DNA of 9,979 nt from Pyrinomonadaceae bacterium. GTDB taxonomy: Bacteria > Acidobacteriota > Blastocatellia > Pyrinomonadales > Pyrinomonadaceae. Below the pieces are notes generated by a model that did no database searches, had not been told where the DNA came from, and worked only from the letters and a program-made list of their open reading frames with translations. Positions 1 through 6,542 of this stretch are shown one piece after another. Made by a program: the position numbers and the translations under genes. The stretch is taken from NCBI GenBank assembly GCA_025929655.1, contig JAICPV010000050.1:1-9979 (forward strand). The letters are read 5' to 3'. Numbering within the stretch: position 1 is the first letter of the stretch; every line of letters begins with the position of its first letter.

Positions 1-1540
1 CGTAATTTTCCACGCTTTGACGGTGAGGTGACGAAACAAATTCCGCATTCCCGACGGCTTCCGCCCGCTCCAGGTTCTTTCCGTCGGATTGAAAAACAGT
101 CTTTACGGTGTCGGCGGTCACCGAGCGGTTCGCAGAGTCGGCCCCGTTATCGGGCACATCCATCCGCACTGTCGTTCGTCCTTCGCTAGCGATCGATTCG
201 ACGGAATCCGCACCCTTAAACACCGCGTGGAGAGCCTCGGCGGAATTGATGGTCAATTTGGAATTATCACCCGCTGATATTCGCGAGATCTCGCTCGAGC
301 CCTTGGCATCAGCGTGGGTGAGGACGCGATTCACACCGAAACGTCCCGTGATATTCGGCGCGGAAAGGTTCGTTACGAATTCGGCGGAGGTTTGTCGCAC
401 GCTCGCATTTCCGGAAACCTCGGCCTTTTCGATCGAGTAGTTCGCATCCAGAAAAGCAGCGAGAGACTCCCCGCTAACAGAGCTGGTCCCGTCTTGGATG
501 CTCGCCTCGCCAGTCAGTAATAGGCGTGATCTTCCGGCCTCATACACAGCATTCGATGCTCGGCCGTCATAGCTCGAATCGCCTTTCGTGATTTTGGCGG
601 CCACATCGCCATTCAATTCGAAGCGATCCCCCTGAGAGGAATAGTTACCGCCCGCGGCCCGCATCCAAACGACACCGCCATTGTCGTTTCGATTGATCTC
701 GACACTATCGAATAGTTCGGCGCGATCAACGACGCGGGCACCCTCACGCGGTTCCACCAGATATGCGATCAATCGGTTCGATTTAAGATTTGTGTCTATA
801 AATGAAGTTCTTTTCGGATCGCGCTTTTCCAGCATCGCTCCTTCCAACAATTCGACTCGCTCCGCAAACTGGTCGTATGAGGCGTTCCCTGCCGTGAGTT
901 TCGAATAGCCGCCATTTTCCCCGGCGACCTCAAAATTCACGTTTCGGTTCAGCTGCAGAAGCTTTTTACCGAGATTCAACGAAGCACCGGTGGACCGCCC
1001 CTTTATATTCAAACGGTCGAATTCGACGTCTTCTTCGGCCGCGGCGACATCGGTCGATCGGGCATAGGTGACTTGTTCGGTCCGCAAGTTCAGCTTGTCT
1101 CGACTGGCGATCACCACATTCCCGGCAAAATATCCCGTGAAATTCTTATTCTCTTCCGGAATGTAAACCGCCTTGCGCGAGGTGATCTCATCGGACGAGC
1201 CGTCATCTCTGAAAACCTGGAGATAAACGTTTTCGAGTTCCTGATGATTGTCGCTGAAGGTGGTCGCCGAGTCCGCTTTGATGTAGTATTTCAACACTTC
1301 GCCGTCGGATTCGCGGCGTTCGTAGCCGTGGACGGTAGCAATGACGTCCTTGGAAAGCTCCGTCGGGAACCCGGCCATACGAAATTCCTGGTTCGATCTT
1401 GCGCGATAGTAACCGATGCCGACCGCTATAATGGTAAGCGCAAGCACAGTTACCGCCCCGACACGAAAGTATTTCGGGAGCTGTGCTCGGAAATTAAGCG
1501 ATCTGATCTGTTTTGCGGTATTACCGGCCACTGGTGTCAA
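1..1540 (-). CDS. lptC: LptC-like LPS export protein fused to OstA-type repeats (3' end outside window)
   Basis: The frame stays open from the TTG at 1540 to the window edge, 513 codons, so the C-terminus is not seen. Residues 1-26 are basic and cytoplasmic-like, and residues 27-45 form one hydrophobic segment (VGAVTVLALTIIAVGIGYY), a signal anchor. Residues about 60-160 resemble LptC, the inner-membrane bitopic protein that passes lipopolysaccharide from LptBFG to LptA: there is a KYYIKADSA strand, then NFTGYFAGNVVI and a following LRTEQVTY. Residues from about 278 on look like OstA/LptA beta-jellyroll repeats (GDVAAKI, GEASIQD, GNASVRQ). E. coli LptC is about 190 residues, so this is far longer and probably supplies part of the periplasmic bridge itself. 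The start overlaps the recJ stop by 4 bases (TTGA) and has GAGGGA 6 bases upstream. Family assignment is fairly sure; exact division of labour is inferred. Confidence 0.8.
   Translation of the reverse strand, partial: MTPVAGNTAKQIRSLNFRAQLPKYFRVGAVTVLALTIIAVGIGYYRARSNQEFRMAGFPTELSKDVIATVHGYERRESDGEVLKYYIKADSATTFSDNHQELENVYLQVFRDDGSSDEITSRKAVYIPEENKNFTGYFAGNVVIASRDKLNLRTEQVTYARSTDVAAAEEDVEFDRLNIKGRSTGASLNLGKKLLQLNRNVNFEVAGENGGYSKLTAGNASYDQFAERVELLEGAMLEKRDPKRTSFIDTNLKSNRLIAYLVEPREGARVVDRAELFDSVEINRNDNGGVVWMRAAGGNYSSQGDRFELNGDVAAKITKGDSSYDGRASNAVYEAGRSRLLLTGEASIQDGTSSVSGESLAAFLDANYSIEKAEVSGNASVRQTSAEFVTNLSAPNITGRFGVNRVLTHADAKGSSEISRISAGDNSKLTINSAEALHAVFKGADSVESIASEGRTTVRMDVPDNGADSANRSVTADTVKTVFQSDGKNLERAEAVGNAEFVSSPHRQSVENY
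314..709 (-). repeat. Four OstA-like protein repeats with 33-residue spacing inside the lptC-like gene
   Basis: Counting from the TTG start at 1540, equivalent strand starts fall at residues 278 (DSVEI), 311 (GDVAAKI), 344 (GEASIQD) and 377 (GNASVRQ), each exactly 33 residues apart. The last three begin with Gly-acidic/Asn and then a small-hydrophobic strand, as expected for turns of an OstA beta-jellyroll. Similar but less regular units occur near residues 450 (EGRTTVRM) and 494 (GNAEFV). The repeats are diverged at DNA level, so they reflect protein fold rather than a recent duplication. Confidence 0.5.
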
Positions 1541-3237
1541 TTATGTTCCCTCAGATCGTGCACCACAAGCTGTAATCTGGTGTTGCCCTGCCAAACGTTT
1601 GCTTCCGGAGTGTAAGCGACTTCGATGCTGTTCCCCGGCCGCAAAGTTCGCCCTTTTGACCGTTCGACCCCGTCCCACCAAACGCCTTCGAATCGCCGTC
1701 CGGCAGGATCATGAAGCTTGAGCTTCAGATGTTTTTCCTTCATGACATATGCGTCACCGGCGATGACGAGGCCCTTTGTAACAAAAACTGGCTTCGGATT
1801 ACCGGCGCCAAACGGCTCCAGCCGCTTCAATTCTTTTACCACGTCTAAACTAAGTGTTGCTGAAGAAACGTGAGCGTCGATGTTAAGAAGCGGTGTCCGA
1901 TGATCTTCCGTCAATTTTGCCCCGGCATACTCATTCAGTTTCACGCGCAGCTTCTCAATGTTCTCGCTGCGAATTTTCATCCCGGCCGCAGCGGCGTGGC
2001 CGCCGAATTGTTCAAAAAGTTCGGAACACGATTCCAACGCTTCGAGCAGATGAAACGTACTGACACTTCGCGCGCTCCCATGAGCAATTCCGTTTTCTAC
2101 CGACAGCACGATCGTCGGACGATGAGCACGTTCCGCGATCTTGGAAGCGGCAAGGCCGATCACGCCGCGGTGCCATCCTTCGCCGGCAACGACGACGAAA
2201 TCTTGAGCCTCAAGAGCAGCCATCTCGGTAAAAGCCATTTCCGTGATCTGCTGCTGCGTCCGCTGCCGTTCACGGTTGCGCGAATCGAGCACTGCGGCCA
2301 GCTTTCTCGCTTCTGAGAATTCTCCGCATTCAAACAATTCTACGATGTGCCGCGCAACGTCCATTCGGCCTGCAGCATTTATACGCGGTGCGATCCGGAA
2401 GCCGATGTCGTAGCTCGTCATATCGGACACGCAGTCCGCCGCTTCCATCAACGCCTTTAGCCCGAGGTTTTTTGTTCCGGGCAGATCGCGCAACCCGAGA
2501 GCGACGATCGCCCGGTTCTCACCGGTCAATTTCATAATGTCCGCGATGGTGCCGATCGCGGTGATCTTTAGAAGGTCCTTCAGTTCATCGGTCTTGCTCC
2601 GTTCGCGAAGCATGTAATGCGCGAGCTTGAACGCAACACCCACGCCGGCCAGATTCTTATCCGGATACTCACAACCTGGTTGGTTTGGATTGACGACGGC
2701 GAATGCGGGGGGATTCCCTCGCGATTCATCTGACAAATGGTGATCGGTCACAATGACGTCCAAGCCATTTGTCATAGCCCATTCGAGCGGTTCAAAACTG
2801 CGAATCCCGCAGTCGACGGTTATCACAACGGTCACGCCGTCCGCTTTCGCCTCTTCGAGCGCCGGTATATTCAAGCCGTAACCTTCGGTAAAACGATTTG
2901 GGATATGGAAAGAACTGGTGCCTCCGAGCGTACGGATAACGCTACGCAAAAGTGTTGTGCCGGTCGTGCCGTCGACATCATAATCGCCCCAAACGAGGAT
3001 CTTTTCTTTCTCATCGATGGCCTTAAGAATTCTAGCCGACGCTTCTCCGATACCTTTTAGAAGCGAGGGTTCATGCAGATGATCGAGACATGGTTCGAGA
3101 AACTGCCGTGCACTTTCGACATCGCCGAAACTCCGGGCGATCAGCAAAGCGGCGAGGAGCGGCGAAACGTTCAATTCCGCGGCGAGAAGTTTCGCCGCTT
3201 CATGATCGTGCTTTTGAATAACCCACTTTTTTTCCAC
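1537..3237 (-). CDS. recJ: Single-stranded-DNA-specific 5'-3' exonuclease RecJ
   Basis: RecJ degrades single-stranded DNA 5' to 3' in recombinational repair and mismatch repair. With the GTG at 3237 the protein is 566 residues, the usual RecJ size, and starts VEKKWVIQKH, as in other RecJ proteins. DHH-domain metal motifs are all present: GDYDVDG (84-90), VDCG (141-144), DHH (165-167) and GTIADIM (229-235). The DHHA1 part shows GWHRGVIGL (354-362) and FGGHAAAAG (411-419), followed by PFGAGNPKP (475-483) and a C-terminal OB-like region. The catalytic set looks intact. The frame stays open upstream to a TTG at 3327, but that would add 30 unfamiliar residues and overlap uppP; a TTG at 3255 is another alternative. 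No good Shine-Dalgarno precedes the GTG, so the start is less certain than the identity. Confidence 0.96.
   Translation of the reverse strand: MEKKWVIQKHDHEAAKLLAAELNVSPLLAALLIARSFGDVESARQFLEPCLDHLHEPSLLKGIGEASARILKAIDEKEKILVWGDYDVDGTTGTTLLRSVIRTLGGTSSFHIPNRFTEGYGLNIPALEEAKADGVTVVITVDCGIRSFEPLEWAMTNGLDVIVTDHHLSDESRGNPPAFAVVNPNQPGCEYPDKNLAGVGVAFKLAHYMLRERSKTDELKDLLKITAIGTIADIMKLTGENRAIVALGLRDLPGTKNLGLKALMEAADCVSDMTSYDIGFRIAPRINAAGRMDVARHIVELFECGEFSEARKLAAVLDSRNRERQRTQQQITEMAFTEMAALEAQDFVVVAGEGWHRGVIGLAASKIAERAHRPTIVLSVENGIAHGSARSVSTFHLLEALESCSELFEQFGGHAAAAGMKIRSENIEKLRVKLNEYAGAKLTEDHRTPLLNIDAHVSSATLSLDVVKELKRLEPFGAGNPKPVFVTKGLVIAGDAYVMKEKHLKLKLHDPAGRRFEGVWWDGVERSKGRTLRPGNSIEVAYTPEANVWQGNTRLQLVVHDLREHN
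1547..1552 (-). promoter_or_regulatory. Shine-Dalgarno sequence of the lptC-like gene
   Basis: The minus strand reads GAGGGA, then six bases, then TTG at 1540. It lies inside the last codons of recJ. This good match decides the TTG as the start over the GTG three codons later, and together with the 4-base TTGA overlap it suggests translational coupling to recJ. Confidence 0.6.
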
Positions 3238-3296
3238 AACGCGTAAAAGTTCCAATGTCAGCAGCCCGAATGAAGTATTTGCACTGCAGACCTCGG

Positions 3297-4181
3297 TCAG
3301 GAAATAAGTACTCCCTGCCACAGGCAAACCAAAATAACTATACCCAACACCAGTCTATAGACGATGAAAACAGCGGTGCTGTTCTTTCTCAAAAATGCCA
3401 ACAAGAACCAAATACAAAGATATCCTGTAATACAGGCGACCACAGTACCGACGATCAGAGGGTAAAATGTCTCGGCGGGTAGTATGTGAACCGCCTCTCG
3501 AAGTTCGAGCAGCCCGCTTGCACCGATCGCCGGTATCGAGAGTAAAAATGAGAACCGCGCGGCCGTCTCTCGCGTTTGGCCTGCGAAAAGTCCGCCCATT
3601 ATCGTCGAACCCGAACGGCTCGCACCCGGCATTAGGGAAAGTACCTGTGCAAAACCGACGACTATCGCGTCCCACATACCGATGTGGCGCATGTTCTTGC
3701 GTTGAGATCCGACACGCTCGGCGATCGCAAGCAAAAGGCCGATCACGATAAGCATTGTCGCGATCGTCCAGAGATTTTTTGTTCCTTCCCCTTCAATAAA
3801 TTCTTTGAGGAATAAACCCACCGCGCCGATCGGAACGGATCCGGCTATGATCAGCCATCCCAGCCATGCCTCATGCGAAAGCCACATGGGCCTCACGCCA
3901 CCGGTGCCGGAAAAATGTGCCATTCGGCGGTTGAAAACAAGGTTCCAATGATCGCGAATGAACGCTACGCCGATGCCCCAAATATCCGCTGCGAAATATA
4001 CGAAAACAGCCGCCAATGTACCAAGCTGGATCACCGCCATCGTAGCCGTTATCTGCTGCGGATTTCCGTCGTAGATGTTGGTCCAACGGCTTGCGAATAC
4101 GAGGTGCGCGGTCGAGCTGATCGGGATGAACTCGGTCAATCCCTGCACGATCCCCAGGATTATCGCTTGCCAGTAATTCAT
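3297..4181 (-). CDS. uppP: Undecaprenyl-diphosphate phosphatase (UppP/BacA)
   Basis: This integral membrane enzyme removes one phosphate from undecaprenyl diphosphate, recycling the lipid carrier for peptidoglycan and other envelope polymers; extra copies can give bacitracin tolerance. The 294-residue length is close to the family norm (about 270-290). The N-terminal signature QGLTEFIPISSTAH spans residues 13-26 and contains the conserved Glu17 and His26. The second signature PGASRSGST spans 185-193 with the catalytic Arg189. Most of the rest is hydrophobic, consistent with roughly eight transmembrane or re-entrant helices; a polar insert near residues 78-104 is probably a loop. It starts with ATG 59 bases after the SDR stop, without a Shine-Dalgarno but behind a pyrimidine tract. 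recJ begins 59 bases downstream. Identity is very sure. Confidence 0.97.
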   Translation of the reverse strand: MNYWQAIILGIVQGLTEFIPISSTAHLVFASRWTNIYDGNPQQITATMAVIQLGTLAAVFVYFAADIWGIGVAFIRDHWNLVFNRRMAHFSGTGGVRPMWLSHEAWLGWLIIAGSVPIGAVGLFLKEFIEGEGTKNLWTIATMLIVIGLLLAIAERVGSQRKNMRHIGMWDAIVVGFAQVLSLMPGASRSGSTIMGGLFAGQTRETAARFSFLLSIPAIGASGLLELREAVHILPAETFYPLIVGTVVACITGYLCIWFLLAFLRKNSTAVFIVYRLVLGIVILVCLWQGVLIS

Positions 4182-4182
4182 C

Positions 4183-4209
4183 AGAAGAAAAAGGAGATAA
4201 GAGAAAGAG
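4183..4209 (-). other. Pyrimidine tract immediately before uppP
   Basis: On the minus strand 26 of 27 bases just upstream of the uppP start are C or T, ending one base before the ATG. No Shine-Dalgarno is present. Such unstructured pyrimidine-rich leaders can be bound by ribosomal protein S1; that role is inferred. The purine-rich complement looks like a Shine-Dalgarno but is on the wrong strand. Confidence 0.45.
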
Positions 4210-4240
4210 TGGGCAAAAGTTGATTGTACAACGGTTTATC

Positions 4241-5011
4241 CTATTCCCGGTAACGCGCACGGCTCGCGATCCGATCGTAAAGCCATGCCGGAAACACCTT
4301 CCCGATGCGAACGATCCATGCTAACTGAAATGGAAACGAAGCAAATCTTTTCTTCTTCTCGATCGCACGAATAAAATGCGGAACGGCGTCGTCAAGCCGC
4401 ATCAGGAAGGGCATGTTTTGCGCTCGCCCCGCGGTCAGCGGCGTCAAAATAAACCCCGGCTGAATGATCGTCACATCAATTCCTTTCCCAAGCGTGTCCA
4501 GTCGAACGCTTTCAAAGAATGCCGTCATACCAGCCTTACTGGCCGAGTACGCGGCAGATTTCGGCAACCCTCGAATACCCGCAAGGCTGGAGATAGCCAC
4601 AAGCTGCCCACTGCCGCGTTCGATCATCGCCGGAAGCACCGCATGGACGGCGTTCACCGCGCCGAGCAGGTTAATGTCGATCACGTTCTTCACAGCTTCG
4701 GGCTCGTAGTTTCGTGTCGCTTGGTCGGCGCCGCTCACGCCCGCGTTCGCGATCATAATGTCGATATGGCCGAATTCCTTTCGCATCCCTCCTGCCGCAT
4801 CTGCAAGCGACTTTGCGTTCGTGACGTCACACGAATACACGAAGGCCGTCGCGCCCATCGCCTCACATTGTTTCGCGAGATCGGATAGATGGGCTCGCCG
4901 CCTTGCGACGAGTCCGAGAATCGCTCCGCGTTCGGCCAAAGCAAGTGCGAGTGCCTCGCCGATACCGCTCGAAGCTCCAGTTAAGAAAACGACCTTATCC
5001 TTCCAGTTCAT
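4241..5011 (-). CDS. Classical short-chain dehydrogenase/reductase, substrate unknown
   Basis: A 256-residue NAD(P)-dependent oxidoreductase of the classical SDR family with a single Rossmann fold. Visible motifs are the cofactor-binding TGASSGIG (11-18), NAG (89-91), Asn114, Ser142, and the catalytic YSASK (Tyr155, Lys159), then PG at 185-186. The Arg pair after the second strand (ARRR, near 36-39) favours NADPH over NADH. The tail after residue 200 carries a hydrophobic stretch (about 225-245) that might touch membrane. The ATG at 5011 is chosen because MNWKDKVVFLTG fits the usual SDR N-terminus; the frame extends to a TTG at 5035, adding eight residues, and neither start has a clear Shine-Dalgarno. 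It follows the decarboxylase by 75 bases. Family is certain; the substrate cannot be told, and context does not settle it. Confidence 0.92.
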   Translation of the reverse strand: MNWKDKVVFLTGASSGIGEALALALAERGAILGLVARRRAHLSDLAKQCEAMGATAFVYSCDVTNAKSLADAAGGMRKEFGHIDIMIANAGVSGADQATRNYEPEAVKNVIDINLLGAVNAVHAVLPAMIERGSGQLVAISSLAGIRGLPKSAAYSASKAGMTAFFESVRLDTLGKGIDVTIIQPGFILTPLTAGRAQNMPFLMRLDDAVPHFIRAIEKKKRFASFPFQLAWIVRIGKVFPAWLYDRIASRARYRE

Positions 5012-5086
5012 TCGATCGTAAAAGCCGGCGTGCAAAAATCGGCGAAGTGAATTGCAGAGGTCCGCACGCAGGTAACGGCCTAACGG

Positions 5087-6532
5087 TTACTGTGACCTAA
5101 CTGCACGTCGTTCAATGTTTTCACGAAACACTTCCAACAGCGTATCAACCGTCTTCAAATGCGTTCGAAACGCAAGGCAGGCAAACCGAAGGGTGTACTC
5201 GCCGTTGAGCATTGTCGATGAAATGAAAACACGTCCGTCGGCTACCACAGCTTCCAGAAGCTTCTTGTTGAATTCATTGGCGTTGCCGCTTTCCGGCACA
5301 TATCGGTACACGACGACCGACAGTTCGGGCACCAATCGACACTCAAAGCCAAGCTTTTGTACTTCCAAATAAAAATACTTCGCGAGCAGCAGCTTTTCGT
5401 CCAGGCAGGCGCGAAACGGAGCTAACCCGTGCAGTTTTAGAGGCAGCCATAAACGAAGACCGCGAAAATGCTTGGTGAGTTCCGGCGATATCTCCGCCGG
5501 CGATATCTCATCCGGACCTGCGAACGCATCCTGCATGTAATGGGCGTCGAAACGGAATGAGCGTTTGAGATGTTCTACGTCTTTCACCAAAACTACGCCA
5601 AGTCCATACGGCAAAAACAAACCCTTATGCGGATCGATGATCATCGAATCCGAAAGTTCGAGGCCTTGTAGTTTTTGCTTCCCTTCATCGGTGAGAACGA
5701 AAAACCCGCCGTACGCAGCGTCGATGTGATACCAAAGCCCGTGACGCTTCGCGATATCTCCGATCTCGATTAGCGGATCTATTGCACCGACGTCGGTCGT
5801 TCCGGCGGAAGCCACGACCAGAAACGGATTCAGGCCAGCAGCCTTGTCTTCTTCGACCTGCCTTTCAAGGTCCGCCGGCACGATCTTGAATTTGTCGTCG
5901 ATCGCAATAAAGCGAAGAATGCACTCGCCCAACCCTGCGACGCGGATCCCCTTATCGACCGAATGATGCGCCTGTTTCGAAAGATAAATTACGGAGCGGG
6001 GTATCTTTGCGGACTTTATGTTCTTCCCATCGCGCGCAACCACCATCGCGATCATGTTCGCCAAACTGCCGCTCGTTGTTAGGTTGCCGTGCGAGCCTTC
6101 GGGATATCCGACAAGGTCGCACATCCATCGGATCAACATGTTCTCCATCCGCACTGCGCCCGGCGACGCATAAAAGACCCCGGCGTAACGATTGAACACA
6201 TCGGCCAAGTAGTCGCCCAACGCCGAATAGTAGATCCCTCCGCCGGGAATGTATGCGACGTGCCCTCCGCTCGCGGGATTCAGCCCGGGCGTGTCGACGT
6301 TTTCCCGGATGTAATCGAGTGCGCGCCCGACGCCGATTCCGTCTTCCGTGATAGGCGATCCTAACAATCCGCGGCCTTTTGCTTCCGTAGAAACGTATGC
6401 TCTCAGCGATTCGATGTTGTCGAGAAAATCTTCGGAATATTCGATGATCTGGTCCCTAGCAGCCATTCGATCGGCGCTGTTCGGTTCCAACTTCCGAGCT
6501 TCCTGCTCAAGCCGTAATATCTCGTCTTTCAT
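5087..6532 (-). CDS. PLP-dependent decarboxylase, aromatic-amino-acid-decarboxylase-like (group II)
   Basis: A cytosolic 481-residue fold-type I pyridoxal-phosphate enzyme of the group II decarboxylase family (glutamate, histidine, tyrosine, DOPA/tryptophan decarboxylases). Visible elements: TTSGSLANM (152-160) for phosphate binding; QAHHSV (187-192), whose first His would stack on the PLP ring; AGTTDVGAID (243-252); HIDAAYGG (269-276) with Asp271 for the pyridine nitrogen; and DPHKGLFLPYG (300-310) with Lys303 as Schiff-base lysine. Animal enzymes have HKW where this has HKG, so it belongs to a divergent bacterial clade and its amino acid substrate is unknown. The ATG at 6532 is 10 bases past the RNase J stop with no Shine-Dalgarno, suggesting coupling to that gene. 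A 15-base tandem duplication lies at residues 342-351. Family is sure; decarboxylation rather than another PLP reaction is likely but unproven. Confidence 0.88.
   Translation of the reverse strand: MKDEILRLEQEARKLEPNSADRMAARDQIIEYSEDFLDNIESLRAYVSTEAKGRGLLGSPITEDGIGVGRALDYIRENVDTPGLNPASGGHVAYIPGGGIYYSALGDYLADVFNRYAGVFYASPGAVRMENMLIRWMCDLVGYPEGSHGNLTTSGSLANMIAMVVARDGKNIKSAKIPRSVIYLSKQAHHSVDKGIRVAGLGECILRFIAIDDKFKIVPADLERQVEEDKAAGLNPFLVVASAGTTDVGAIDPLIEIGDIAKRHGLWYHIDAAYGGFFVLTDEGKQKLQGLELSDSMIIDPHKGLFLPYGLGVVLVKDVEHLKRSFRFDAHYMQDAFAGPDEISPAEISPELTKHFRGLRLWLPLKLHGLAPFRACLDEKLLLAKYFYLEVQKLGFECRLVPELSVVVYRYVPESGNANEFNKKLLEAVVADGRVFISSTMLNGEYTLRFACLAFRTHLKTVDTLLEVFRENIERRAVRSQ
5480..5509 (-). repeat. 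15-base in-frame tandem duplication in the decarboxylase gene
   Basis: Two adjacent 15-base units (5480-5494 and 5495-5509) match at 13 positions and encode EISPA then EISPE at residues 342-351. They sit in the linker just before LTKHFRGLRLWLPL. The reading frame is kept. Confidence 0.7.
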
Positions 6533-6542
6533 TTAGGGGACG

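Noticed and set aside
1073..1615. 180-codon plus-strand open frame
   Set aside because: It lies antisense to the lptC-like gene and the recJ end, and its product resembles no family; the minus frame has clear domains.
1870..2316. 148-codon plus-strand open frame
   Set aside because: It is antisense to the recJ core, where the DHH family motifs are continuous.
4376..4888. 170-codon plus-strand open frame
   Set aside because: It is antisense to the SDR gene, is rich in Arg and His, and has no recognisable motif.
5012..5086. Gap between decarboxylase and SDR as a possible small RNA or promoter
   Set aside because: No promoter pair, stable hairpin or open frame with a ribosome binding site is visible in these 75 bases.
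5072..5090. GTAAC/GTTAC inverted repeat as a terminator after the decarboxylase
   Set aside because: The stem is only 5 bp with a 9-base loop, it overlaps the stop codon, and no T-run follows.
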